Counted from the first letter of the stretch, positions 1 to 12,120 are shown. The stretch: DNA of 64,000 bases from Nymphaea colorata (GCF_008831285.2 NC_045143.1:124001-188000), one strand, 5' to 3'. Translations and numbers: made by a program. The notes: generated from the sequence alone by a model not told the origin.

Positions 1-659
1 AAATTGTCAATAATAATCCCAAACAAAATCTATGTTCATTCATCGCTATTTGTCAAGAATGTGCTCCCACATGCAACATCCGCTACTTTACCATGACAAC
101 CTATCAGTCATTTATTTTAATTGCACATAACTGACATTTTAAACTTGATGGTGGGGACGTTGCCTCCTCAAGATTCTTATGTGGTTCCCAGGTCTCACGA
201 AACTACTTTCCCCTCTTGTTGTATGGGGTTCATCGTATCTTTTTTACCCTAGTTCAATGTAAAATTGAAATATTTTTGTTTTCAATAGCCTTTTTACATC
301 TCCTCTCAATTACCAATTTGAACATCGACCACTGATTTCAACCAACATTTTGTCTTATCTTTCATTGTAAAGGAAACAAACCATATGTCAAGGACATCAT
401 ATCCTAAATTCATGACATGCACCTTATATCATATTTCGAGATGAAATTCATCAAGACGACGACAAGGTCGTCATGACCCTTTTCATAAAAAGATTGTAGT
501 ACTTTTCATCAGTCAAAATAGAGCAGCTGCCCCATCTGATCTCGAATGGCGGCATGATGTTCATATTGTGAAAAAATACACCTCAAGTAATCTAACATTT
601 AGTTAACTATTTTCATCATGCCCTCGCACTTTTATAGTATTGCATGCTTTTCGTAGTCA
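1..659. repeat. Decayed left flank of the satellite array, copy 1
   Basis: The stretch carries recognisable but diverged pieces of the array unit, such as CTTGATGGTGGGGACGTTGC near 143 and the linker text AATAATCCCAAACAAAATC near 10. They are interrupted by non-repeat sequence at about 260-600. No convincing gene was seen. Diverged edges around a uniform core are usual for satellites homogenised by unequal exchange. Confidence 0.6.
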
Positions 660-3600
660 ATACTTTTGTCTCACATGTAACCTCTTAAAACTGACCATTA
701 TGTTGATGCATCCAGTTGGTCATGCATTGGTTGTCTTTAGTCAGTCATGTATTTCAATTGCATTTGATTGACATTTTAAACTTGATGGTGAAGATGTTGC
801 TTCATCAAGATCATTTAGCAATTCCCAGGCCTCACGGGAATGCTTGTTCTCTAGTTGTATGAGCTTCATCGTAACTTTTGTGCTCCTAATGGGACGATCA
901 CACATCATTTACGTCTCATCTCCTGAGTGCACCTTAAGTTATAAATGTCGCTCCATTATACCAAGACGATGAGGCAAGATGCACAAGCTTGTAAACAATA
1001 ATCCCAAACAAAGTCTATGTTGGTTCATCTCTATTCGTCAAGAATATGCTCCCACATGCAACATTCGATAGTTTACCACGACAACCACTAAGCATTTATT
1101 CTAATTGCACATAACAGACATTTTAAACTTGATGGTAGGGACGTTGCCTCATCAATATCTATATGCAGTTCTCTTGTCTCACGGGACTGCTTCCCCTCTT
1201 GTTGTACGGGGTTCATCGTATCTTTTCTACCATAGTTTTTCCATAGTCAATACTTTTGACTCACACATAACCTCCTAAAAGTGACCATTATACCGATGTA
1301 TCTAGCATGCAGCGGCTATGTTTGCAATCAGCCATTTATTTCAAGTGCATGTGATTGACATCTTTAACTTGATGGTAGAGACGTTTCCTCGTCAATATCC
1401 ATATGCAGTTCCCATGTCTCATGGGACTCTTTCCCCTCTTGTCGTACGGGGTTCATCGTATCTTTACTAACCTAGTTTTTTCATAGTCAATACTTTTGTC
1501 TCACTCATAACCTCCTAAAACTCACCATTATGCTGATGTATCTAGTTGGCCATGCATTGGCTTTGTCTTCAGTCGGCCACTTATTTCAAGTGCATTTGAT
1601 TGACTTGAACTTGATGGTAGGGATGTTGCCTCATCAAGATCCATCATTTTGAACTTGATGATAGCGACGTTGCCTCATCAAGATCCATCATTTTGAACTT
1701 GATGGTAGGGACCCTTTCTCATTAAGATCCATACACAGTTCCCATGTCTCACAGGACTGTTTCCCCTCTTGTTGTACGGGATTCATCGTATCTTTCTTAC
1801 CTTAATTTTTTCATATTCAATACTTTTGTCTCACACATAACTCCTAAAACTGACCATTATGCCGATGCATCTAGTTTTATGTGTCTCAGCCATTTAATTC
1901 AAGTACACTTGATTGACATTTTTAACTTGATGGTGGAGACATTGCCTCAACAACATCGTTTAGCAGTTCCCAGGTCTCACGGGACAGCTTCTCTTCTGGT
2001 TGTATGGGTTTCATCGTATCATTTGTGTCTGTAATGAGACAATCACACATATTAACAACTCATCCTTTGAGTACTCCTTAAGTTATAAGTGTTGCTCTCT
2101 CTTGCCGAGACGATGAGGCGAGATGCACAAGATTGTCAATAATAATCTCAAACAAAGTCTATGTTTGTTCAAGTCTATTCGTCAAAAATGTGCTCGCAGA
2201 TGCAACATCCGCTAATTTACCACAAGAACCAAACAACCATTTATTTCAATTGCACATAATTGACATTTTGAACTTGATGATAGGGACGTTGCCTCATCAA
2301 GGTCCATTTGCAATTCCCATGTCTCACGGGACTGCTTCTCCTTTTGTTGTACGGGGTTCATCGCATCTTTCCTACCCTAGTTTTTTCGAAGTCAATACTT
2401 TTGTCTCACACATAACCTCCTAAAACTTACCATTTTGTCGATGCATCTTGTTGGCCATGCATCGGATATGTCTTTAATCGCCATTTATTTCAAGTGTCTG
2501 TGATTGACATTTTGAACTTGATGGTAGGGACGTTGTCTCATCAAGATCCATATGATGTTCCCAAGCCTCACGGGATTGCATCCCCTCTTGTTGGACAGGG
2601 GTTCACCGTATCTTTGCTACCCTAATTTTCGGTCAATACTTTTGTGTCACACATAACCACCTAAAACTGACCGTTATGTTGATGCATGTAGTTGGCAATG
2701 CATCGGCAATGTATTTAATCGGCCATTGATTTCAAGCGCATCTGATAGACGTTTCGAACTTGATGGCAGGGACGTAGCCTCATCAAGATCCATATGCAGT
2801 TCCGATGGCTCACGGTACTGCTTTCCCTTTTGTTGTACAGGGTTCATTGCATCTTTCCAACCTTAGTTTTTTCATAGTCAACACTTTTGTCTCACACAGA
2901 AACCCTTAAAACTGACCATTATGCCGATGCATCTAGTTGGCCATGCATCGGCTATATCTTCAGTCTGAAATTTATTTCAACTGCATGTGATTGACATTTT
3001 TAACTTGATGGTAGGAGCATTGCCTTATCAATATCCATATGCAGTTCCCATGTCTCACGGGACTGCTTCTCCTCTTGTTGTATGGGATTCATCGTTTCTT
3101 ACCAACCCCAATTTTTTCATAGTCAATACTTTTGTCTCGCACACAACCTCTTAAAACTGACCATTATACTGATGCGTCAAGCTGGCCATGCATCGGCTGT
3201 CTTCAATCAGCCATTTATTTGAAGTGCATTTGAATGACATTTTGAACTTGATGGTAGGAACGTTGCCTCATCAGGATCCATATGCAGTCCTCCAGTCTTA
3301 TGGGACTGCTTCCCCTGTCGTTGTACGGGGTTCATCGTATCTTTCCTACCTAGTTATTTCATAGTCAATACTTTTGTAACACACATAACATCCTAAAACT
3401 GACAATTATGCCGATGCATCTAGTTGGCCATGCATCGGCCATCTCTTCAGTCAGTCATTTATTTCAAGTGCATTTGATTGACATTTTGAACTTGATAGTA
3501 GGGATGTTGCCTCATCAAGATCCATATGCAGTTCCCATGCCTCACAGGACTGCTTCCCCTTTTGTTGTACGGGGTACATCGCATCTATCCTACCCTAGTT

Positions 3601-6600
3601 TATTTATAGTCAATACTTTTGTCTCGTACATAACGTTCTGAAACTTACCATTATGCCAATGCATCTAGTTGGCCATGCATCGGCTATGTCTTCAATTCGT
3701 CATTTATTTCAAATGCATGTGATTGACATTTTTAATTTGATGGTAGGGATGTTGTCTCATCAAGATCCATTTGCAGTTCCGATGTCTCACGGGACCGCTT
3801 CCCCTTTTGTTGTACAGGGTTCATCACATTTTTCCTACCCAAATTTTTTCATAGTCAATACCTTTGTCTCACACATAAGCTCCTAACACTAACCATCAAG
3901 CTGATGCATCTCGTTGGCCATGCATCGGCTATGTCTTCAGTTCACCATTTATTTCAAGAGCATGTGATTGACATTTTTAACTTGATGGTAAGGACGTTGT
4001 CTCATCAATATCCATATGCAGTTCCCATGTCTCACGAGACTGTTTCCCCCTTGTTGTACAAGGTTCATCGTATCTTTCCTACCCAAGTTTTTTCATAGTC
4101 AATGCTTTTCTCACACATAACCTCCTAAAATTGACCATTATGCCGATGCATTTAGTTGGTCATGCATCGGCTATGTCGTCAGTGAGCCATTTATTTCAAG
4201 TGCACTTGATTGACATTTTTAACTTGATGGTGGAGACATTTCCTAAACAACATCGTTTAGTAGTTCCCAGGTCTCATGGGACTGCTTCTCCTCTGGTTGT
4301 ACGGGTTTCATCGTATCATGTGCCTCATTAAGATCCATATGCAGTTCCCATGCCTCATGAGACTGCTTCCCCTTTTGTTGTACGGGGTTCATCGCATCTT
4401 TCCTACCCTAGTTTTTTCATAGTCAATACTTTTGTCTCATACATAACCTCCTAAAACGCTAAAACTGACCATTATGCCTACTCATCTGGTTGGCCATGCA
4501 TCGGCTATGTCTTCAAACCGTCATCTATTTCAAATGCATGTGATTGACATTTTTAACTTGATGGTAGGGACGTTGCCTCATCAATATCAATATGCAGTTC
4601 CCAAGTCTCACGGGACTGCTTCCCCTCTTGTTATACGGGGTTCATCGTATCCTTCCTACGCTAGCTTTTTCATAGTCAATACTTTTGTCTCACACATAAC
4701 CTCCAAAAATTGACCATTATGCCGATGCATTTAGTTGGACATGCATCGGCTATGTCGTCAGTAAGTCATTTATTTCAAGTGCACTTGATTGACATTTTTA
4801 ACTTGTTGGTGGAGACATTTCCTCACAACATCGTTTAGCAATTCCCAAGTCTCACGGATTGTTTCTCCTCTGGTTGTACGGGTTTCATCGTATCAATTGT
4901 GCCCATAATGAGACGATCACACATCATTAACAACAAATCCCTTGAGTACTCCTTAAGTTATAAGTGCCGCTCTCTCTTGCCAAGACGATGAGGCAAGATG
5001 CACAACATTGTAAATAATAATCCCAAACAAAGTCCATGTTCGTTCATGTCTATTCGTCAAAAATGTGCTCGTAGACGCAACATCCACTATACCACGAGAA
5101 ACAAACAGCCATTTATTTCAATTGCACATAAGTGACATTTTGAAGTTGATGGCAGGGATGTTGTCTCATCAAGATCTATTTGCAGTTCCCATGTCTCACG
5201 GGACTGCTTCCCCTTTTGTTGTACAGGGTTCATCACATATTTCCTACCCAACTTTTTTCATGGTCAATACCTTTGTCTCACACATAAGCTCCTAACACTA
5301 ACCATTATGCGATGCATCTAGTTGGCCATGCATGTGATTGACATCCTAAAACTGACCATTATGCCGATGCATCTAGTTGGCCATGCATCGGTCATGTCTT
5401 TAGTCAGCCATTTATTTCAAGTGCATTTGATTGACATTTTAAACTTGATAGTAGGGACGTTGCCTCATCAAGATCCATATGCAGTTCCCATGCCTCACAG
5501 GACTGCTTCTCCTGTACGGGGTACATCGCATCTATTCTACCCTACTTTATTCATAGTCAATACTTTTGTCTCATACATAGCCTCCTGAAACATACCATTA
5601 TGCCGATGCATCTAGTTGGCCATGCATCGGCTATGTCTTCAATTCGTCATTTATTTCAAATGCAAGTGATTGACATTTTTAACTTGATGGTAGGGACGTT
5701 GTCTCATCAAGATCCATTTGCAGTTCCGATGTCTCACGGGACCGCTTCCCCTTTTGTTGTACAGGGTTCATCACATTTTTTTCCTACCCAAACTTTTTCA
5801 TAGTCAATACCTTTGTCTCACACATAAGCTCCTAACACTAACAATCAAGCCGATCCATCTAGTTGGCCATGCATCGGCTATGTCTTCAGTTCACCATTTA
5901 TTTCAAGAGCATGTGATTGACATTTTTAACTTGATGGTAAGGACGCTGCCTCATCAATATCCATACGCAGTTCTCATGTCTCACGGGACTGCTTCCCCTC
6001 TTGTTGTGCGGGGTTCATCGTATCTTTCCTACCCAAGTTTGTTCATAGTGAATACTTTTGTCTCACACATAACCTCCTAAAATTGACCATTATGCCGATG
6101 CATTTAGTTGGCCATGCATCGGCTATGTCGTTAGTGAGCCATTTATTTCAAGTGCACTTGATTGACATTTTTAACTTGATGGTGGAGATATTGCCTCAAC
6201 AACATCGTTCAGCAGTTCCCAGGTCTCACGGGACTGCTTTCCTCTGGTTGTACGGGTTTCATCGTATCATTTGCGCCCGTAATGAGACGATCACACATCA
6301 ATAACAACTCTCCCTTGAGTACTCCTTAAGTTATAAGTGCCGCTCTTGCTTGCCAAGACGATGAGGCGAGATGCACAAGATTGTCAATAATAATCCCAAA
6401 CAAAGTCTATGTTCGTTCTGTCTATTCGTCAAAAATGTGCTCGCAGATGCAACATCCGCTACTTTACCAAGAGAACAAACAGCCATTTATTTCAATTGCA
6501 CATAACTGACATTTTGAACTTGATGGTGGGTACGTTGTCTCATCAAGATCCATTTGCAGTTCCCATGTCTCACGGGATTGCTTCCCCTTTTGTTGTACAA

Positions 6601-6950
6601 GGTACATCACATTGTTCCAACCCAAGTTTTTTCATAGTCAATACCTTTGTCTCACACATAAGCTCCTAACACTAACCATTACGCCGATGTATTTAGTTGG
6701 CCATGCATCGGCTATGTTTTCAGTTCACCATTTATTCCAAGTGCATGTGATTGACATTTTTAACTTGATGGTAGCGACGTTGCCTCATCAATATCCATAT
6801 GCAGTTCTCATGTCTCACAGGACTGCTTCCCCTCTTGTTGTACAAGGTTCATCGTATCTTTCCTACCCAAGTTTGTTCATAGTGAATACTTTTGTCTCAC
6901 ACATAACCTCCTAAAATTGACCATTATGCTGATGCATTTAGTTGGCCTTA
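660..6950. repeat. 245-bp tandem satellite array, copy 1
   Basis: About twenty head-to-tail units are visible; the spacing between equivalent points in adjacent regular units is exactly 245 bp (3408 to 3653). Each typical unit opens with a perfect hairpin, CCGATGCAT, ten-base loop CTAGTTGGCC, ATGCATCGG (3411-3438 is one example). It then holds the anchors TTTATTTCAAGTGCAT, AACTTGATGGTAGGGACGTT, CATATGCAGTTCCCATGTCT, TTGTTGTACGGGGTTCATCG and ATAGTCAATACTTTTGTCTC. Every few units a longer linker unit of about 347 bp intrudes, marked by GATGAGGCGAGATGCACAAG (near 968, 2111, 4987, 6361). Each 245-bp unit contains an open frame of about 77 codons, but 245 is not a multiple of three, so successive frames shift and end at a stop in each unit. 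I treat these frames as a by-product of the repeat. No known satellite family was recognised. Confidence 0.92.
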
Positions 6951-8550
6951 CATTGATTGAGTCATTAGTCAGCCATTTATTTGCATCTAATTGACATTTT
7001 TTACTTTATGGTAGAGACGTTGCTTCATCAACATCCTTGAGTAGTTCACAGGTCTCATGGGACTGCTTCTCCTCTTGTTGTATGGGGTTCATGGTATCTT
7101 TTGTGTTCCTAATGAGGCAATCACACACTATTCACATCTCATACCTTAGGTGCACCTTAATTTATAAGTGTCGTTGTCTTTTGCCGAGACAATGAAGCAA
7201 GATGCATAAGATTGTCAATAATTATCCCAAACAAAGTCTATGTTTATTCATCATTGTTCGTAAATATATTACTAAGGTTTGCATTATATATGTGTACGCA
7301 TTATTATGCACATCATGTAATATATTGGTCTTATAATGAACCGAAATTATTATTTTATACACATAAACATATGGTTTATCCAAGAAACAAAGTTGTCAAA
7401 GCCAGGCTGAATGACTGAGTCGGCCCAACAAGTCATGGACTCACAAATCACTGGGTTTTAAAACCTTGTGTTTGACATCATATTCCTTTTGACTCCTCTA
7501 GCCCATTACTGCTTTATCATGCATTTAATTTACATCTACCACGTGCAAACCACCTCTAACAACATCTCCACATCTAGGATTGACTTGGGAGCCTTCCCTC
7601 TTTCCTCCATGCTAATACGTCTAACCTACATCCTTAATATCGAGAGAAACTAGGTGTGAAAATTAACTATTCTCATCATGTTTTTACACTTTCCCAGCCT
7701 TGCGCAGTTTCCATTGTCATTTCTGTAGTCTCACGTGTAAGCTCTTGAAAATGGCTTTTGTACCGATGCTTGTAGTTGGCCATGTGAGAAACTCGGGCAT
7801 TGGAACCCTCCAACCTACTATTGTTGGTAATGAAGAGGTGCAACATTTTCTAGATTTCACCACAAAAGGTTAGAATGATTATGCTATCTGGGGTTGTAGG
7901 TTTTGAATTAGGAATCATACCCCGTCTACCAAACCCTTTTCTAACGTTGTACTGGTTTTTCACAATACTCTTAAAACTGCAATGCATAAGACACTGAGTT
8001 TCCACATGAGTATGTCTCATTCACTGTTCGAATGAGTGTCAATATTTGCTCCAACTAATCTCCAATTTTATCCATCCTTTTGCACCAATAACGCAATGAT
8101 GATACCTCACATATTCCTCATTGATTGCTCCCAAAGACATCCACGGCGCTCTCTCCTGCATAGATGATGAGGCAGGATGCGTAAATTGTTATTAAGTCTC
8201 AAACAAAGTTGATGCTTCTTCATTGCTTTTCATCATGAATGTACCCCAGATGTTGCATCTACCATTTGTCTATGCTTATGAGTTAACTTATCATAATAAT
8301 ATTCCACCACCTGCTATTTTGGATTTTGATTGTGGGGACACTGCCACATAAGATCCTTGAGTGGTTCCCACATCTCAAGGGATTACTCGCCAGTCCCCCT
8401 CTTCTTGTACATAATTGGTTGTAGTTTTTCCATATTGGTTCATTTTACCTATGGCAAAATCTTGTTTCAAAAACTCTTTATGCATCTCCAGATAGTAATT
8501 AAAACATTACCCAAGGATTTCTTACTCGTGTTCTGCCTTATCTTTCAATG
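6951..8550. repeat. Decayed right flank of the satellite array, copy 1
   Basis: Linker-type text recurs in worn form near 7193 (AAGCAAGATGCATAAGATTG) and 8165 (GATGAGGCAGGATGCGTAAA). Unit fragments such as CCGATGCTTGTAGTTGGCCATG near 7760 are far from the consensus. Short open frames here have no recognisable product. The same text is in the second copy at about 46450-48055. Confidence 0.6.
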
Positions 8551-9016
8551 AAAAGGAAAATCTAAAATCCAGAACAAGAACATAAATATGAATGCTGATG
8601 CTAGAGGGATATTCATAAAGGCAACAAATGTTGCAGCTGAGTAATATATCTGAAAACTAAAAAACCCATTTATGAAGAGCTGTTATAATTTGCCTATACA
8701 ACGGAAGCTATGGATGTAAAAATATTGTCATATGGATGGCAATAAGAAGCAGTACAGAATTTTACAACAATCAACAGTATTTTCAAGCATGGAATAGAGA
8801 TGACCGCTAGATCAGCAACAAACAAGCCACAACTACACAAAACATTTGCAAATAAAAGGAGGCAGTCTAAGATGATCATCAATCAGATGAATGGCAACAT
8901 GGTTCTCCAAACAAAGCACAGCAGAATAGACACAGGATAAATGTGAAGGACCTTCAGCAGCCTACTATAGAATATTACTTCACCTTGGAAAAGAAAACCT
9001 CCTGTAGCACATGTAC

Positions 9017-9489
9017 CTTTTCAAACCTCTCAAGAATGATAGATATATCCCCGTTTTCCAGTGCACTAAGGCCCCATGACTACATACCACTGCTTACGAC
9101 GAGTGCTCTATGACCTATTATATACAAGTGCTCCATTTAATTTGACTAGACTGTTTTGCAAAAAACCAATTATCTTATGATATATAGAGAGAGAAAATTC
9201 CTGACCTCCCCACCACACTGTCATCTTGGTAGTCTTGATGTAGATGATTCCTTCTTCACAGCAAGACCAGCCTCTTCGAGATCTGCCCACAATTTGTTGA
9301 AAGCTTCAAACAATCAAGTCCACTGAAATAACAAAGTAGGAGTCTCAGGCATCCGTAAGATCAATTCCATCCTTGTTAATGACATTTAGTATTGGGATGC
9401 CCCAATTTTCTTGCAAGACCATAATCATTATGATCATGTACAGGGTTTATCTTCAGCAGTCCAGTTCCAAATTATTTGTCAACATATGG
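9017..9489 (-). pseudogene. Valyl-tRNA synthetase gene fragment, copy 1 (frameshifted)
   Basis: Minus-strand exons encode consecutive pieces of the valyl-tRNA synthetase (charges tRNA-Val with valine) editing/catalytic region. Visible pieces are PYVDK then FGTGLLKINPVHDHNDYGLA near 9400-9489, FEAFNKLWADLEEAGLAVKK near 9240-9310, and ALENGDISIILERFEK ending at 9017 before a GT donor. The gene is dead here: the Glu before FGTG is TAA, the Ser in the PRSQ motif is TGA, an extra C near 9401 breaks LGIPILN, and two single-base losses near 9095-9110 break the IEPLV-KQW motif. Introns are retained (about 100 bp between the GGEV and IEPLV exons), so this is a DNA copy, not a processed one. HDHNDY suggests the organellar isoform, but I am not certain. 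About 150 of roughly 1000 residues remain. Confidence 0.8.
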
Positions 9490-9688
9490 CCTCAGAGGAT
9501 TTCAGCAATTAATTTTTCATGTATATTAAACAATTTAAAGACAAACTATCTTGCAAAAGTAGGATGTAGATGCACAGGTAACAAACAGCTATAGGATATG
9601 CAATAAGAGCAATAAAGGCATCTATCTACTTCAGAAGCGTCCAATCCTTCAAAATACTAAAAGAACAAAAACTAATTTGAAGGGGTAC

Positions 9689-9818
9689 CATCGAATCCCT
9701 TGACTGCCGCTTGGATGACATCCTTCGTGTGATGCTCATAAACGCTCAAGTTCGTGCAAGTCTCGTCGAACACGTAATCTGCACAGTCAGACCAAGAGCC
9801 CCGTTCAGCGTTTTTGCA
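9689..9818 (-). pseudogene. Isolated kinesin motor-domain exon, copy 1
   Basis: This 130-bp minus-strand open exon lies between a CTCTTACAG acceptor at its upstream end and a GT donor (GATG|GTACCC) at its downstream end. It encodes DYVFDETCTNLSVYEHHTKD followed by VIQAAVKGFDG. That is the early motor domain, with the (F/Y)xFDxVF and GFNGT signatures just upstream of the P-loop (GQTxSGKT). The D-C-T-N-x-x-VYE-HTKD pattern fits the plant kinesin-7 (CENP-E-like) group of microtubule motors. The exon that should carry the P-loop is absent downstream; the sequence runs into the valyl-tRNA synthetase remnant within about 200 bp. It is a stranded exon, unlikely to make a motor. Confidence 0.62.
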
Positions 9819-10146
9819 CTGTAAGAGGGAACGCAGAGAAGAGAAGAACCTGCAGGACGGGAGGGCAAAAGGAGTTTACCCAAAGCGAAGGAGACGGACC
9901 GATCGATCGATCACTAAATAGTGAAATCGCGAATCGATGGATCGACGAGCGAGGGACGAGGCCGATCGAACTCTTCTCCACTTCGCTACTCTGTCTCTCG
10001 ACCTTTTAGATGCCCCCCCTCCCTTCCCTTCCAAGTAATGATCATAAAGAATCGACCTGCATTGGTCTTGTGGGTTAAAATTTTTCTCAAGCCCTAATGA
10101 GAGCGCAGAAACGCTGAAAGAGCGAGGGAGGAGGAAGGAAACTCAC

Positions 10147-10236
10147 CAGCGGAAGGATGATGGATAGGAGCTGCTGCTCGTAATTTGGAAGGATGAACTG
10201 CGGCAACCCACCGATGCAATCTGCATCCTCCTCCAT
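10147..10236 (-). CDS. Possible first exon (30 codons) with splice donor, copy 1
   Basis: An ATG at 10236 opens a 30-codon frame that begins MEEDADCIGGLPQFILPNYE and ends at a consensus donor, CTG|GTGAGT. On the minus strand a TATTTATA motif lies about 200 bp upstream (10437-10447), which could be a TATA box. Spliced to the kinesin exon, about 330 bp away, the frame would stay open (phase 0), but this N-terminus does not resemble a kinesin start. The exon sits in a small GGATCC-containing duplication (10230-10300). I do not recognise the peptide, and it may be chance. Confidence 0.3.
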
Positions 10237-10439
10237 CGTCGCACCATCGAGGATCCAGCCTCCTCCATCGTCGCGCCATCGAAGATCCACTCCTCCCATC
10301 GAGAGAGAAGGAGAGGGTGCTTTCTTTCCGGGAACTCGGCGGGAAAAAGAAAGCCCTCGTAACAGAATGGCCGTTGAGAAGTGTTTCTTGAACTTCTTGA
10401 TTTATTGTGACCCCTTTTCATTCTTACTTTGAAAAATTA

Positions 10440-11686
10440 TAAATAGGCGCCCACAGCCGCTCAAATTTTCAAACACCACAATGATACCCCCAACTTTTGC
10501 ACGAAGTCTCGCTTACTCACAAAAACAATTAATTTTTTTCTAAACATTTAACATAAAAATGAGAAGGTGATAAAAAAATTTTCAAAATTTAAGTTTTAGT
10601 TCGGGTGCTGTATGATATTTCATGCTCATCAAACGTGCCCCTTAAGTTATTGTTAGTAATCCTTGTTGGTTGAATCAGTGTGTATCAGCCGATTCCCTCC
10701 ATTTTTTTATTTTTAAATCAGTGTAAAATATTTTAAACTATTTTTTAATTTAAATAAGATATTAGCCCCTCTTGTATTTTATAATTTAAATAAGAAATTA
10801 TATTTGATTTTGTGTATGATTTATAAACTTTGTTATATTAAATGAATTATTAAATCATTTAAATTTATAAAAAAAAATAGAATATTTGGCGATCCCAACT
10901 ACCCATCTTTTATATTGTTGAAGGTGTGCGTTTGATAACTTGTATATTGTTGAGACTTTTAATTACTTTTAAATATATTTTGAAGTTTTATTTAACTATT
11001 TTTATTTTTTAATATTTTTAATCAATTCGCAACCAATCAACTGACGGGCGGCCTGGCCGGCCAATTTGGTGTACAAGGTGGCAGGAAGGAATGACAAGAG
11101 TTGTGTGACTCATCACTCATGAAACAAATTAAAGATGTAGTACAAGGAATTTTTTTAAATTTGAGTAGATTCACCAAACAACACTTGAAACATGTGTCTC
11201 ATGAATTTAACCCAATTTTGAAGTAGATTCATGAAACACTAACGCTCATTAAAAGACTCTTTGGTCATTAAGAGAATCTAACCCAATTTTGAAGTAGATA
11301 AAATGCATTGTACTTTGAGGTTTAGTATATTTTCAAACAACCCTTAAGAAGAACTCGGTTTGTCCATGGTCTCAAATTTATTGCTAGAACGTGTCAAGAT
11401 ATTGACATTAAAATCAAATCAAGATTTCAATTCCTAACTCGATGGCAAGTTGATTTATAGGATATTTGGCTAGAGGAAAATGAAAGCTTTGGATTTTACA
11501 GTTGGACTCTTCTAAGTCCAAAAAAAAGAAAATCTAAAGAATCGGTACCAAGACAGCACTGAATAGAGTTCATGTCTGCAAATGTACTAACCAAATTTGC
11601 CCTAATTAAGAGACTATTTAATAAGAAGAAACATGTGTTTTGAATTATGGTGTGAAAATGCTACGCTTTTTTTGCGTGATTATGGA
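10440..11686. other. AT-rich intergenic stretch without a gene, copy 1
   Basis: The sequence is strongly AT-rich, with long T and A runs and short direct repeats (AACCCAATTTTGAAGTAGAT occurs at about 11210 and 11281). No coding frame, splice-bounded exon or TE terminus was seen. A GC island holding GGCCGGCC sits near 11050. Close to the gap this copy lacks single bases that the second copy has, which suggests low-quality contig-end sequence. Confidence 0.6.
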
Positions 11687-11786
11687 NNNNNNNNNNNNNN
11701 NNNNNNNNNNNNNNNNNNNNNNNNNNNNNNNNNNNNNNNNNNNNNNNNNNNNNNNNNNNNNNNNNNNNNNNNNNNNNNNNNNNNNN
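11687..11786. other. Assembly gap of exactly 100 N
   Basis: This is a run of 100 N. A round length of this kind is the usual placeholder for a scaffold join of unknown size. The left flank matches 51191-51199, but the right flank is unrelated to what follows there, so the join is not supported by sequence. Confidence 0.99.
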
Positions 11787-12120
11787 CAAGAAGAAATCAC
11801 TCACCGGAGGACGATGTAACCTGGCTCTGATACCATGTGAGAATCTTCACTAAAACATCACCGAATCACGTCTCTCCGTCTGAAAATAAGGAGGATGGAG
11901 AATAGAGAATAGAGAAGGCAATGAAGGTAAGAGAACCGGCGGCCAATGCAGCCACACTATGCTTGATCTCTATTATTAAAACATAAACCTAATTAGGTTT
12001 CAACAAAAAGAGGAATAAAACATGAAGTAATTACAAGAGGTGCCACCACTTAGACGTGAAGACATAAAAACGAAGTGGATCGGGTCTGAACAGACCCGAT
12101 CCAGACCCGATCCCTTTACA
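11787..12120 (-). mobile_element. Copia-type LTR retrotransposon terminus: LTR, primer binding site and leader stub
   Basis: Read on the minus strand, a 285-bp LTR (12120 down to 11836) begins TGTAAAGGGATC and ends GAAGATTCTCACA. It is followed at once by TGGTATCAGAGCC (11835-11823), the primer binding site complementary to the 3' end of initiator methionine tRNA used by plant Ty1/Copia elements. Then come 36 bp of leader (AGGTTACATCGTCC and onward) before the gap removes the rest. The LTR holds a near-perfect palindrome at 12077-12102 (GGATCGGGTCTG, AA, CAGACCCGATCC). No gag or pol is visible, and the second LTR and target-site duplication cannot be checked. The neighbouring block B copy at 28261 has no LTR beside it, so the insertion is specific to this copy. 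Confidence 0.82.

Larger units (their letters stand above)
1..11686. repeat. Large duplicated block A, copy 1 (whole of contig 1)
   Basis: This block matches 37926-51199 in the same orientation almost base for base. It contains the 245-bp satellite array, a valyl-tRNA synthetase pseudogene, a kinesin exon and an AT-rich tail. The offset to the second copy is 37925 up to about 3360, then 38660, then about 39499 after 6930. The steps are a 735-bp and an 837-bp length difference inside the satellite. Remaining differences are mostly single-base indels and scattered substitutions. The copy runs to the last base before the N gap, and its left end is cut by the window. Being a whole contig that duplicates the interior of another contig, it could be an allelic contig instead of a true duplication. 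Confidence 0.9.

Noticed and set aside
1744-6914. Series of open frames of 60-120 codons with similar sequences (HLVGHASAMSS...HLFQ, NLMVGTLPHQ, SHGTASP), suggesting a tandem gene family
   Set aside because: They follow the 245-bp satellite unit exactly. 245 is not divisible by three, each frame ends at a stop in its own unit, and there are no promoters, splice sites or domains.
660-6950. CRISPR-like array (regular repeats)
   Set aside because: The genome is a plant's, units are 245 bp with no unique spacers, and no cas genes exist.
11633-11830. Open frame running through the N gap
   Set aside because: It is an artefact of translating unknown bases.
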